A stretch of DNA of 64,000 bases from Kribbella caucasensis. Lineage in GTDB: Bacteria; Actinomycetota; Actinomycetes; Propionibacteriales; Kribbellaceae. Location: assembly GCF_004361855.1 (NCBI RefSeq), contig NZ_SNWQ01000010.1, positions 62,001-126,000 on the forward strand, in the 5' to 3' direction. Position numbers and translations under genes: made by a program. Positions within the stretch are counted from its first letter, which is position 1. Every line of letters starts with the position of its first letter. The notes under the pieces were generated by a model that did not search any database, was not told where the DNA came from, and saw only the letters and a list, made by a program, of their open reading frames with translations. Shown in pieces: positions 7,318-16,307 of this stretch.

Positions 7318-8952
7318 TTGAGCAGGCAGAGTCTCACCAAGGCGCATGCCAAGATCACGGAGCTCTCGTGGGAGCCCACCTTCGCCACCCCGGCGACCCG
7401 GTTCGGCACCGACTACACCTTTGAGAAGGCGCCGAAGAAGGACCCGCTGAAGCAGATCATGCGGTCCTACTTCCCGATGGAGGAGGAGAAGGACAACCGC
7501 GTGTACGGCGCCATGGACGGCGCCATCCGGGGCAACATGTTCCGCCAGGTCCAGCAGCGCTGGCTGGAGTGGCAGAAGTTGTTCCTCAGCATCATCCCGT
7601 TCCCGGAGATCTCGGCGGCCCGGGCGATGCCGATGGCGATCGACGCGGTGCCGAACCCGGAGATCCACAACGGGCTCGCGGTGCAGATGATCGACGAGGT
7701 CCGGCACTCGACGATCCAGATGAACCTCAAGAAGCTGTACATGAACAACTACATCGACCCGGCCGGGTTCGACATGACCGAGAAGGCGTTCGCGAACAAC
7801 TACGCGGGCACCATCGGCCGGCAGTTCGGTGAGGGGTTCATCACCGGTGACGCGATCACCGCGGCGAACATCTACCTGACCGTGGTCGCCGAGACCGCCT
7901 TCACCAACACGCTCTTCGTGGCGATGCCCGACGAGGCCGCGGCCAACGGCGACTACCTGCTGCCGACTGTCTTCCACTCGGTGCAGTCGGACGAGTCGCG
8001 GCACATCAGCAACGGGTACTCGATCCTGCTGATGGCGCTGGCCGACGAGCGCAACCGGCCGCTGCTCGAACGCGATCTGCGGTACGCGTGGTGGAACAAC
8101 CACTGTGTCGTGGACGCCGCGATCGGCACGTTCATCGAGTACGGCACCAAGGACCGTCGCAAGGACCGTGAGAGCTATGCGGAGATGTGGCGCCGCTGGA
8201 TCTACGACGACTACTACCGCAGCTACCTGCTGCCGCTGGAGAAGTACGGACTCACCATTCCGCACGATCTGGTCGAGGAAGCGTGGAAGCGGATCGTGGA
8301 CAAGGGCTACGTGCACGAGGTGGCGCGGTTCTTCGCGACCGGGTGGCCGGTGAACTACTGGCGGATCGACGCGATGACCGACAAGGACTTCGAGTGGTTC
8401 GAGGCCAAGTACCCCGGCTGGTACTCGAAGTACGGCAAGTGGTGGGAGAACTACAACCGCCTGGCCTACCCGGGCCGGAACAAGCCGATCGCGTTCGAGG
8501 ACGTCGGCTACCAGTACCCGCACCGGTGCTGGACCTGCATGGTGCCGGCCCTCATCCGCGAGGACATGGTCACCGAGAAGGTGGACGACCAGTGGCGGAC
8601 GTACTGCTCGGAGACCTGCTATTGGACCGACGCCGTCGCGTTCCGCAGCGAGTACGACGGACGCCCGACCCCGAACATGGGCCGGCTGACCGGGTTCCGC
8701 GAGTGGGAGACCCTGCACCACGGCAAGGACCTGGCCGACATCGTCCAGGACCTCGGGTACGTGCGGGACGACGGCAAGACCCTGATCGGTCAGCCGCACC
8801 TGGACCTCGACGACCCGAAGAAGATGTGGACCCTCGACGACGTCCGCGGCAACACGTTCAACAGCCCGAACGTGCTGCTGAACGAGATGTCCGACGCCGA
8901 TCGCGAGGCGCACGTCGCGGCGTACAAGGCGAATGGCACAAAAGTCGCCTGA
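7318..8952 (+). CDS. prmA: Propane/phenol-type soluble diiron monooxygenase, hydroxylase large subunit
   Basis: The 544-residue catalytic subunit of a four-component bacterial multicomponent monooxygenase; it inserts one oxygen atom from O2 into propane-like alkanes, acetone or phenol. The diiron ligands are visible: Glu97, Glu127 and His130 (DEVRH), Glu192, Glu226 and His229 (DESRH). Two CxxC-like pairs (RCWTCM and CSETCYW) follow in the C-terminal half. The start is a TTG at 7318-7320, with GGAGG at 7307-7311 six bases before it; open frame upstream is only antisense to the regulator. The order prmA-B-C-D is that of Rhodococcus prm and Mycobacterium mim. The real substrate is not deducible. 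Confidence 0.95.
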   Translation: MSRQSLTKAHAKITELSWEPTFATPATRFGTDYTFEKAPKKDPLKQIMRSYFPMEEEKDNRVYGAMDGAIRGNMFRQVQQRWLEWQKLFLSIIPFPEISAARAMPMAIDAVPNPEIHNGLAVQMIDEVRHSTIQMNLKKLYMNNYIDPAGFDMTEKAFANNYAGTIGRQFGEGFITGDAITAANIYLTVVAETAFTNTLFVAMPDEAAANGDYLLPTVFHSVQSDESRHISNGYSILLMALADERNRPLLERDLRYAWWNNHCVVDAAIGTFIEYGTKDRRKDRESYAEMWRRWIYDDYYRSYLLPLEKYGLTIPHDLVEEAWKRIVDKGYVHEVARFFATGWPVNYWRIDAMTDKDFEWFEAKYPGWYSKYGKWWENYNRLAYPGRNKPIAFEDVGYQYPHRCWTCMVPALIREDMVTEKVDDQWRTYCSETCYWTDAVAFRSEYDGRPTPNMGRLTGFREWETLHHGKDLADIVQDLGYVRDDGKTLIGQPHLDLDDPKKMWTLDDVRGNTFNSPNVLLNEMSDADREAHVAAYKANGTKVA

Positions 8953-9037
8953 CCCCACCGAGCCGGCTGGTGGCGTCGCGGGGATGAGCGGCGCCACCAG
9001 CCGCCGGGATACCGATCGCAGCCTGAGGAGGGCCGTC

Positions 9038-10069
9038 GTGGCCGACACACACCGCATCACTTTCGAGCCGGTCGACATCGAGATGGAGGTCGGCGAGGAC
9101 GAGAAGATCCTCGACGCGGCGTTCCGTCAGGGCATCCACCTGATGCACGGATGCCGCGAGGGGCAGTGCTCGGCCTGTAAGTCGTACGTGCTCGAGGGCG
9201 AGATCCAGATGGAGCGCTACTCGACCTTCGCCTGCAACGACGCGGAGGTCGCGGACGGATACGTCCTGCTCTGCAAGGCGCACGCATTCAGCGACTGCAC
9301 CATCGAGTTGCTGAACTTCGACGAGGACGAGCTGCTCGGCGGCGTGCCGATCCGGACCGTGACGACCCGGATCGCGGCCATCGAGGCGGTCACCCGGGAC
9401 ATCGTGTCGCTGCGGCTGAAGCCCGCCGAACCGTTCGAGTTCAAGCCCGGCCAATACGCCGATCTCACCATCCCGGGGACCGACGAGCACCGGTCGTTCT
9501 CGATGGCGACGACCCAGTCGACGCCGGACGAGCTCGAGTTCCTGATCAAGAAGTATCCCGGTGGCCGGTTCTCCGGCCTGCTCGACGACGGTCTGAGTGT
9601 CGGCGACGAGCTGGCGCTGACCGGACCGTACGGGTCGTTCACGCTCAAGGACGGGCACGTGCTGCCGGTGGTCTGCATCGGCGGGGGAGCGGGGATGGCG
9701 CCCATCCTCTCGCTGCTGCGACACCTGAACGAGATCGGCAGCACCCGGCCGGTCCGTTTCTACTACGGCGCGCGAACCGCGGCGGATCTCTTCTACCTCG
9801 ACGCGATCAGGCAGCTCGGCGCGAACCTCAACGGGTTCGAGTTCGTCGCGTGCCTGTCGGAGTCGATGGCCGGTGCCGACGGTATCGAGGTCGAGGCGGG
9901 CAACGTCACCGAGGTGGTGGAGCGGCGCGAGCCCGAGCTGCACCGGAGCGAGGTCTACCTGTGCGGTCCGCCGCCGATGGTGGACGCCGCGCTGACGTTG
10001 CTGGAGGCAAGCAACGTGCCGAAGGACCAGGTCTTCTACGACAAGTTCACCAGCCCCGCGGCCGGGTGA
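9038..10069 (+). CDS. prmB: Monooxygenase reductase component (2Fe-2S / FAD / NADH)
   Basis: A 343-residue reductase that passes electrons from NADH through FAD and a plant-type 2Fe-2S cluster to the hydroxylase. The cluster ligands are Cys39, Cys44, Cys47 and Cys79 (GCREGQCSACKS ... LLCKA). A flavin-binding RSFSMA motif and an NAD-binding GGGAGMAPILSLL motif follow, and the C-terminal YLCGPPPM is typical. The GTG at 9038 is preceded by AGGAGGG with a 5-base gap, and starting there gives the family's normal length. An in-frame ATG at 8933 inside prmA would add 35 atypical residues. Confidence 0.95.
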   Translation: MADTHRITFEPVDIEMEVGEDEKILDAAFRQGIHLMHGCREGQCSACKSYVLEGEIQMERYSTFACNDAEVADGYVLLCKAHAFSDCTIELLNFDEDELLGGVPIRTVTTRIAAIEAVTRDIVSLRLKPAEPFEFKPGQYADLTIPGTDEHRSFSMATTQSTPDELEFLIKKYPGGRFSGLLDDGLSVGDELALTGPYGSFTLKDGHVLPVVCIGGGAGMAPILSLLRHLNEIGSTRPVRFYYGARTAADLFYLDAIRQLGANLNGFEFVACLSESMAGADGIEVEAGNVTEVVERREPELHRSEVYLCGPPPMVDAALTLLEASNVPKDQVFYDKFTSPAAG

Positions 10070-10097
10070 CACCCACAACGAACTGGAGTTGACCGAC

Positions 10098-11195
10098 ATG
10101 GCGGAGACGAAGCACCGCAGTTTCCCGAGGATCGAGTTCACCGACTCGGAGGCGGGAGCGCTGGAGTTCCCCAGCTCGAAGAGCCGGACCTACAACTACT
10201 ACCAGCCGGCCAAGCTGCGGGCGACGATGTACGAGGACGTCACCGTCGACGTCCAGCCGGACCCGGACCGGCACCTGACCCAGGGCTGGATCTACGGCTT
10301 CGGCGACGGCCCCGGCGGGTACCCGAAGGAGTGGACGGCGGCGAAGTCGTCCAACTGGCACGCGTTCCTCGACCCGAACGAGGAGTGGGACCAGACCATC
10401 TACCGGAACAACTCGGCGGTCGTCCGCCAGGTCGACCTCTGCCTGCAGAACGCCAAGCGGGCCAGGGCGTACGACGGCTGGAACTCGGCGTGGCTCAAGT
10501 TCATCGAGCGCAACCTCGGCGCCTGGATGCATGCCGAGAACGGTCTTGGCCTGCACGTCTTCACCGCCGTGCAGCGGTCCGGCCCGACCAACATGATCAA
10601 CACCGCCGTGGCGGTCAACGCGGCGCACAAGATGCGGTTCGCCCAGGACCTCGCACTGTTCAACCTCGATCTGTCCGAGGCCGACGTACAGTTCGACGGC
10701 TCGGCGCACAAGGAGGTCTGGAAGGACGCTCCCGAGTGGCAGCCGACGCGCGAGGTGGTCGAGCGGTTGACCGCCGTCGGCGACTGGTGCGAGTTGCTGT
10801 TCGCAACGAACGTCGTCTTCGAGCAGCTCGTCGGATCCCTGTTCCGCAGCGAACTGGTGATGCAGATCGCGGCCCGCAACGGCGACTACATCACCCCGAC
10901 CATTGTCGGTACTGGCGAGCACGACTACGACCGCGACCTCTCGTACACCCGCAACCTGTTCAGGCTGCTGACCCGGGACGAGGAGTACGGCGAGACCAAC
11001 AAGGTGCTGTTCGGCGAGTGGATGGCGACCTGGGTACCGCGCTGCCTCGCCGCCGCGCAGGCACTGCAGCCGATCTGGTCGCAGCCGGCCGACAAGGCCG
11101 TCACGTTCGCGGCCAGCTTCGACGCGGCCAAGCAGAAGTTCCGTTCGCTGCTCGAGGAACTCGGGCTCGACATCCCGAAGGAGCTGGACCAGTGA
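10098..11195 (+). CDS. prmC: Monooxygenase hydroxylase small (beta) subunit
   Basis: A 365-residue helical subunit that pairs with PrmA. It belongs to the ferritin-like superfamily but lacks the paired ExxH iron ligands, as expected for the structural beta subunit. The stretches WNSAWLKFIERNLGAW and HVFTAVQRSGPTNMINTAVAVN resemble propane and phenol hydroxylase beta chains. GGAG at 10085-10088 lies 9 bases before the ATG at 10098; an in-frame TTG at 10089 abuts the SD and is unlikely to be used. It sits 28 bases after prmB and overlaps prmD. Confidence 0.93.
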   Translation: MAETKHRSFPRIEFTDSEAGALEFPSSKSRTYNYYQPAKLRATMYEDVTVDVQPDPDRHLTQGWIYGFGDGPGGYPKEWTAAKSSNWHAFLDPNEEWDQTIYRNNSAVVRQVDLCLQNAKRARAYDGWNSAWLKFIERNLGAWMHAENGLGLHVFTAVQRSGPTNMINTAVAVNAAHKMRFAQDLALFNLDLSEADVQFDGSAHKEVWKDAPEWQPTREVVERLTAVGDWCELLFATNVVFEQLVGSLFRSELVMQIAARNGDYITPTIVGTGEHDYDRDLSYTRNLFRLLTRDEEYGETNKVLFGEWMATWVPRCLAAAQALQPIWSQPADKAVTFAASFDAAKQKFRSLLEELGLDIPKELDQ

Positions 11196-11533
11196 CGATG
11201 CAGTTCGGATCCGAGACCGCGTTCTCGAACAAGTGCGGCGTGACCCTGATGAACACGCCGATCGGCCGGGTGGTCGCGACCGTGATGGGCGCCAAGGACG
11301 GCGTCGAGCTGACCGAGTACCCGTCCATGATCCGGGTCGACGGTGTCGGCCTGCTCGACTTCGACTACGCCGAGCTGACCGACGCGCTGGGGTCGGAGTT
11401 CGACGGCTCGGTGTTCGAGGAGATCAGCTCCACCCACTACGGCCGGATGGTCCATCTGGATGAGAAGACGATCCTGTTCGCCAGCCCCGAGGACGCCGCC
11501 GAGTACATCGGCTTCGACCTGACCGTGCACTAA
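11192..11533 (+). CDS. prmD: Monooxygenase coupling/effector protein
   Basis: A 113-residue MmoB/DmpM-type effector, which has no cofactor and binds the hydroxylase to couple electron delivery to hydroxylation. The compact alpha/beta sequence (VGVLMNT-like start, DGVELTEYPSMIRVDG, FDYAELTDALG) fits the family. The GTG at 11192 overlaps the prmC stop as GTGA and has GGAG 8 bases upstream, which makes it better than the ATG two codons later. It completes the four-component enzyme. Confidence 0.92.
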   Translation: MTMQFGSETAFSNKCGVTLMNTPIGRVVATVMGAKDGVELTEYPSMIRVDGVGLLDFDYAELTDALGSEFDGSVFEEISSTHYGRMVHLDEKTILFASPEDAAEYIGFDLTVH

Positions 11534-11550
11534 GCCGTACGCCGCTCCGT

Positions 11551-11575
11551 CCGGGGCTGGCGCCACCGGTCCCGG
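11551..11575 (+). repeat. Hairpin between prmD and the downstream accessory genes
   Basis: A 10-pair stem (two G-T wobbles) with a 5-base loop lies 17 bases after prmD; its outer arms are CCGGG and CCCGG. There is no T-run, so it is not a classical terminator. It may be a stability or attenuation element that sets lower expression of the accessory genes than of the enzyme subunits. This is a structure-based inference. Confidence 0.4.
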
Positions 11576-11619
11576 CACGGGGCTCATCCCGAGAACAGCT
11601 GAGCAGAAGCGAGGAAGTC

Positions 11620-12651
11620 ATGTACGAGAAGGACGGCGAGAAGTACTTCATCGTCGACGCGCACATCGCCCTCTGGGACGGCCGCGAGTCGAACCAGAAG
11701 AACGTGCACGGCAAGCAGTTCATCGACTGCTTCTACGACTACCACAAGAACCTCAGCCCCGAAGAGGTCGTCTGGGACTACGACACCTACACGTACTACG
11801 GCGGCCGGCGGTTGATGAAGGACCTCTTCGAGGACGGGTACGTCGACCACGCGATCTTCCAGCCGGCGCTGCTCGGTGACTTCTACCGGAACGGGTTCGG
11901 CCAGACCGAGGAGGCGTTCGGACTGGCGTCCGAGCACCCGGACAAGCTGACCTACAACCACGCGTACGACCCTCGCAACGGCGAGGCCGGGCTCGAGCAG
12001 CTCCGCCGGGATGCCGAGCGGATGAACCTCAAGGGCGTGAAGCTCTACACCGCCGAGTGGCACGGCGACTCGCGCGGCTGGAAGCTCGACGACCCGTGGT
12101 CGCGGCGCTACCTGGAGGAGTGCCTGGAGCTCGGCATCACCAACATCCACGTGCACAAGGGCCCCACGATCCGCCCGCTCGACCGGGACGCCTTCGACGT
12201 CGCGGACATCGACAAGGTCGCGACCGACTACCTCGGTCTCAACTTCATCGTCGAGCACGTCGGCCTGCCCCGGCTCGAGGACTTCTGCTGGATCGCCACC
12301 CAGGAGTCCAACGTGTACGGCGGTCTCGCGGTGGCGATGCCGTTCATCCACACCCGGCCGAAGTACTTCGCCCAGATCATCGGCGAGCTGCTGTACTGGA
12401 TCGGCGAGGACAAGATCTTCTTCTCCAGCGACTACGCGCTCTGGACGCCGAAGTGGCTGGTCGAGAAGTTCGTCGACTTCCAGATCCCGGCCGACCTGAC
12501 GGAGTACGCCCCGATCACGACGGATCAGAAGAAGAAGATCCTCGGCCTGAACGCGGCGGCTCTCTACCACCTCGACGTACCGGCCGAACTGCGGCTGCCG
12601 ACCGAAGCCGGCGACGCCGGCGTCGAGGTCGCGGCCGGCGCACGCTCATGA
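11620..12651 (+). CDS. Amidohydrolase-2 family protein of the monooxygenase locus
   Basis: A 343-residue TIM-barrel metal hydrolase-like protein that is regularly found after prmABCD/mimABCD. Barrel motifs visible are VDAHIALWD (residues 12-20), NIHVHKGP, EHVGLPRLED and FFSSDYALWTP. The first motif has a single His where many members have HxH, so metal binding may differ. The clustering suggests a role in product metabolism or in maturation of the hydroxylase; neither is shown by sequence. It is preceded by GAGGAAG-like SD bases and overlaps the next gene by ATGA. Confidence 0.85.
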   Translation: MYEKDGEKYFIVDAHIALWDGRESNQKNVHGKQFIDCFYDYHKNLSPEEVVWDYDTYTYYGGRRLMKDLFEDGYVDHAIFQPALLGDFYRNGFGQTEEAFGLASEHPDKLTYNHAYDPRNGEAGLEQLRRDAERMNLKGVKLYTAEWHGDSRGWKLDDPWSRRYLEECLELGITNIHVHKGPTIRPLDRDAFDVADIDKVATDYLGLNFIVEHVGLPRLEDFCWIATQESNVYGGLAVAMPFIHTRPKYFAQIIGELLYWIGEDKIFFSSDYALWTPKWLVEKFVDFQIPADLTEYAPITTDQKKKILGLNAAALYHLDVPAELRLPTEAGDAGVEVAAGARS

Positions 12652-13382
12652 CCACGGTCGCGACCTCTCTGGTGGACGTCGTACTGGCGGCGCTGGGCAC
12701 GGTCGCGGATCCCGAGCTGGACGAGCCGATCACTTCGCTGGGTTTCGTCCGGTCGGTTCGGATCGACGACATCGGGGTGACGGTGCACCTCCGGTTGCCG
12801 ACGTCGTTCTGCTCGCCGAATTTCGCTTACCTGATGGCTTCCGACGCCCAGGACGCACTGCGGCGGGTTGGCGGGCTCGGGCGGATCGTGGTCCAGCTCG
12901 ACGACCATCACGACTCGGAGAAGATCAATGCCGGCCTTGCCGCGGACGCCGGCTACGTCGGCACCTTCGGCTCGGAGGCCGAGGACAGCCTGGACGAGTT
13001 GCGCCGTACCTTCCAGCGCAAGGCCCACACGGCAGCGATGGAGCGATGTGCCGCAGTACTCCTGCGAGACACCGACCTGACCGTCGACGACCTGCACCTG
13101 GTCACCCTCGCCGACCTTCCGGAGGGGCCGCACAAGGAGGCGTTGCTGCGTCGTCGAGTCGCGGTCGGACTCGGTGTTCACCCTGGTGAGCCGGTGGTGG
13201 TCGACGAGGACGGCGGACCGCTCGCCCCAGAGGCGGTCCCGTTGAGGCTGCGGTTCGCCAAAGCGGTGCGCATCTCGATCGAGGGCAACTCTCACTTCTG
13301 CCGCGGCCTGCTCGCGACCCGGTACGCCGATGCCGACGACGGCATGTCCATCCACGTCACGAACCTGAGGAGCACGTCATGA
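12648..13382 (+). CDS. DUF59/MIP18-like protein of the monooxygenase locus
   Basis: A 244-residue protein whose first 100 residues form a MIP18/DUF59 domain (PELDEPITSLGFV, then LRLPTSFCSPNFAYL with Cys55 at the usual reactive or cluster-binding position). Family members act in Fe-S cluster or metal-centre assembly, or in ring-oxygenase pathways. The C-terminal 140 residues are unfamiliar and contain a His-rich tail stretch and EGNSHFCRGLL. It overlaps both neighbours by ATGA, so it is produced with the amidohydrolase and the dehydrogenase. A role in metallating the diiron hydroxylase or the PrmB cluster is plausible but inferred. Confidence 0.82.
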   Translation: MTTVATSLVDVVLAALGTVADPELDEPITSLGFVRSVRIDDIGVTVHLRLPTSFCSPNFAYLMASDAQDALRRVGGLGRIVVQLDDHHDSEKINAGLAADAGYVGTFGSEAEDSLDELRRTFQRKAHTAAMERCAAVLLRDTDLTVDDLHLVTLADLPEGPHKEALLRRRVAVGLGVHPGEPVVVDEDGGPLAPEAVPLRLRFAKAVRISIEGNSHFCRGLLATRYADADDGMSIHVTNLRSTS

Positions 13383-14404
13383 GGGCGGTCCAGGTGGTCG
13401 GGTACCACACCAAGCTGCAGCTGACCGAGATAGCTGAACCCGAGATCCACGGCCCGCTCGACGTCATCGTCAGAATCGGCGGTGCCGGAGTGTGCCGGAC
13501 GGATCTCCACATCCTCGAAGGACAGTGGGCGGCCAAGACCGGTGTCGCGCTGCCGTACACGATCGGGCACGAGAACGCGGGCTGGGTACATGCGATCGGC
13601 GACGCGGTCACCAACGTCAAGGTTGGCGACAAGGTCATCCTGCATCCGCTCATCACCTGCGGCCTGTGCCGCGCCTGCCGCTTCGGCGACGACGTGCACT
13701 GCGAGAACAGCCGGTTCCCCGGGATCGACACCGACGGCGGGTACGCCGAATACCTCCGGACGACGGCCCGCAGCGTCGTACGGATCGACGACAACCTCGA
13801 ACCCGCGGATGTCGCGGCGCTCGCCGACGCCGGCCTCACGGCGTACCATGCGGCTGCGAAGGCGGCCCGGGCCACCCGGCCGGGGGACGTCTGCGTGATG
13901 ATCGGGGCCGGCGGTCTCGGCCACATCGGCATCCAGGTGCTGAAGGCGATCTCGGCCGCGACCCTGGTGGTGATCGATCGCAACCCGGCCGCGGTCCAGC
14001 TCGCCGTAGAGATCGGCGCGGACCACGGCATCGTTGCTGACGGCACCCAGATCGCGAAGGTGCTGGAACTGACCGGTGGCAAGGGCGCGGAGGCGGTCGT
14101 CGACTTCGTCGGCGAGGGCGGCGCCACGGCCGAGGGCGTGGCGATGCTGCGCCGGGCCGGCAACTACTACGTGGTCGGGTACGGCGAGAACATCGACGTC
14201 CCGACGATCGACATCATCTCGACCGAGATCAACTTCATCGGCAATCTCGTCGGCTCCTTCAACGACCTGCAGGAGCTGATGGTGCTCGCCGCGCAGGGCA
14301 AGGTCGCCCTGCACACCACGAAGTACCCGCTCGCTGACTTCCAGCAGGCGATCGACGACCTCGACGCGGGCAGAGTCCGCGGCCGGGCGATTCTCATCCC
14401 GTGA
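13379..14404 (+). CDS. Zinc-dependent alcohol dehydrogenase (NAD-dependent MDR)
   Basis: A 341-residue medium-chain dehydrogenase that likely oxidises the alcohol made by the monooxygenase. Catalytic zinc ligands Cys39, His64 and Glu65 are present, as is the structural zinc loop Cys94, Cys97, Cys100 and Cys108. The Rossmann motif GAGGLGHIGIQVLKA is followed by VVIDRN; the Asp at the end of the second strand favours NAD over NADP. It starts with an ATGA overlap with the DUF59 gene and lies 19 bases before the chaperonin. Propanol isomers are likely substrates by context. Confidence 0.92.
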   Translation: MRAVQVVGYHTKLQLTEIAEPEIHGPLDVIVRIGGAGVCRTDLHILEGQWAAKTGVALPYTIGHENAGWVHAIGDAVTNVKVGDKVILHPLITCGLCRACRFGDDVHCENSRFPGIDTDGGYAEYLRTTARSVVRIDDNLEPADVAALADAGLTAYHAAAKAARATRPGDVCVMIGAGGLGHIGIQVLKAISAATLVVIDRNPAAVQLAVEIGADHGIVADGTQIAKVLELTGGKGAEAVVDFVGEGGATAEGVAMLRRAGNYYVVGYGENIDVPTIDIISTEINFIGNLVGSFNDLQELMVLAAQGKVALHTTKYPLADFQQAIDDLDAGRVRGRAILIP

Positions 14405-14423
14405 CCCGAAAGGCAGTCTGATC

Positions 14424-16073
14424 ATGGCCAAGGAACTGAGGTTCAACGAGGAAGCACGACGGTTGCTCGAGTCCGGGGTGAACGCCCTGGCCGACGCGAT
14501 CAAGGTGACACTGGGTCCGAAGGGGCGCAACGCCGTACTGGAGAAGCTGACCGGTCCGCCGACCATCACCAACGACGGGGTCACCATCGCGCGGGAGATC
14601 CAGCTCCGCGAGCCGTTCGCCAACATGGGCGCCCAGCTGGTCAAGGAAGTCGCGATGAAGACCAACGGCGTGGTCGGCGACGGGACCACGACGGCCACGG
14701 TGCTCGCCCAGGCCATGGTTCGGGAAGGAATGCGGGCCGTCGACGCCGGTGCCAACCCGATGCGGGTCCGGCGGGGCATCGAGCAGACCGTGCCGGTCGT
14801 GGTCGAGACGCTGCGTTCGTGGTCGGCCGAGGTCGGTGGCCGGCAGGACCTGCGGCACATCGCGACCCTCGCGGCCAGCGACGACGAATCGATCGGCGAG
14901 GTGATCGCCGAGGCGGTCGAGCGGGTCGGCCGCAACGGGATCGTCACGACCGAGGAGTCCGACTCGATCGGCCTGTCGGTCGAGGTCGTGGACGGGATCG
15001 AGTTCGACCACGGCTACATCTCGATGTACATGGTCACCGACCAGGAGCGGATGGAGGCCGTCTTCGACAACCCGGTCATCCTGCTCACCAACAAGAAGAT
15101 CACGCAGGTGCAGGACATCATGCCGACCGTCGAGGTGGCGAAGCGCGCGGACCGGCCGCTGGTGGTACTGGCCGAGGACGTCGACGGTCCCGCGCTGCAA
15201 CTGCTTGTCGGCGGCAACATGCACAACACCATGCAGTCGGTCGTCGTCCGTGCTCCTGGTTTCGGTCATCGCCGGGTGGCCGAGCTGGAGGATCTCGCCG
15301 TGGCCCTCGGCGGTCGGGTGATCGCGAAGGACACCGGCCTGGAGCTGGCCGAGGTCGCTCTGGATCACCTCGGGTCCTGTGACCGGATCACGATCACGGA
15401 GAACGGCACGACGATCGTCGGCGGTCATGGGGATCCTCGGTTGGTCGAGGCCCGGCTGACCCAGCTGGAGACGCAGTTCGAACGAGCCAGGATCGACGCC
15501 GACCAGGACAACCTGCAGCTCCGGATGGCACGGCTGTCCGGACGGGTGGCCGTCATCCGCGTCGGCGGCGCGACGAGTGTCGAGCTCAAGGAACGGATGC
15601 TGCGGGTCGACGACTCGCTGGCCGCCACCCGCGCCGCTCTCGAGGAGGGCGTCGTGGCAGGCGGAGGCACGGCGCTCGTCCAGGCGCAGGAGGCGGTGTC
15701 TCGGGTCGAACTGACCGGTGACGACGCGGTCGGGCGTGAGGTAGTACGGCGCGCCCTGCCCGAGCCGCTGCGCTGGATCGCGATCAACGCCGGGTACGAC
15801 GGCGACGAGGTGATCGACAAGGTGGCGAGCCTGCCGCTCGGACACGGCTTCAACGCCCTGACCGGCGCCTACGCGGACATGTTCGACGAAGGGGTGATGG
15901 ATCCGCTCAAGGTCACTCGTGCGGCGCTGGAGAGTGCGGCGTCCATCGCGGCCCTGCTGATCACCACGGAGACCGCTGTCGTGGAGGAGATCTTCGGTCA
16001 CCCCGGCGCGATCATGGCCCCCGGCTTCGGCGATCTGGCCGAGGGCATGGTCCGGCCCTCCAACATCTACTGA
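14424..16073 (+). CDS. mimG: GroEL-like chaperonin dedicated to the monooxygenase
   Basis: A 549-residue HSP60 protein with the nucleotide-binding VTLGPKGRN and GDGTTTATVL motifs and EEGVVAGGGTAL. It differs from housekeeping GroEL: its C-terminus ends in PSNIY without a Gly-Gly-Met tail, and no groES lies beside it. In mycobacteria the homologous mimG product is needed for productive folding of the MimA hydroxylase, and I infer the same job here. The SD GAAAGG precedes the ATG. The gene lies between the alcohol dehydrogenase and feoA with very short gaps. Confidence 0.92.
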   Translation: MAKELRFNEEARRLLESGVNALADAIKVTLGPKGRNAVLEKLTGPPTITNDGVTIAREIQLREPFANMGAQLVKEVAMKTNGVVGDGTTTATVLAQAMVREGMRAVDAGANPMRVRRGIEQTVPVVVETLRSWSAEVGGRQDLRHIATLAASDDESIGEVIAEAVERVGRNGIVTTEESDSIGLSVEVVDGIEFDHGYISMYMVTDQERMEAVFDNPVILLTNKKITQVQDIMPTVEVAKRADRPLVVLAEDVDGPALQLLVGGNMHNTMQSVVVRAPGFGHRRVAELEDLAVALGGRVIAKDTGLELAEVALDHLGSCDRITITENGTTIVGGHGDPRLVEARLTQLETQFERARIDADQDNLQLRMARLSGRVAVIRVGGATSVELKERMLRVDDSLAATRAALEEGVVAGGGTALVQAQEAVSRVELTGDDAVGREVVRRALPEPLRWIAINAGYDGDEVIDKVASLPLGHGFNALTGAYADMFDEGVMDPLKVTRAALESAASIAALLITTETAVVEEIFGHPGAIMAPGFGDLAEGMVRPSNIY

Positions 16074-16076
16074 ATC

Positions 16077-16307
16077 ATGACACTCGACCAGCTCCCACGG
16101 GCTGCCGGCGCGCTGGTGACGTCGCTGGACAGCAGCGGCGCCGAACGTCTTCGGCTGATGGACCTCGGGCTGCTGCCCGGCACCGAGATCCGGGCCGACC
16201 TGACCAGTCCACTGGGCGATCCCACGGCGTACCTGATCTGCGGCAGCCTGATCGTGCTGCGCCGTTCTCAGGCCCGGTCCATTCACGTCGAACTGGTGAA
16301 GACGTGA
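16077..16307 (+). CDS. feoA: FeoA domain protein, ferrous iron uptake
   Basis: A 76-residue SH3-like FeoA protein (LMDLGLLPGTEIRAD is characteristic) that interacts with the FeoB transporter in the cytosol. It begins 3 bases after the stop of the chaperonin gene, so it is almost certainly on the same transcript, and overlaps feoB as GTGA. No separate promoter can fit. The gene order suggests that iron for the diiron hydroxylase is supplied by the same operon. Confidence 0.92.
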   Translation: MTLDQLPRAAGALVTSLDSSGAERLRLMDLGLLPGTEIRADLTSPLGDPTAYLICGSLIVLRRSQARSIHVELVKT

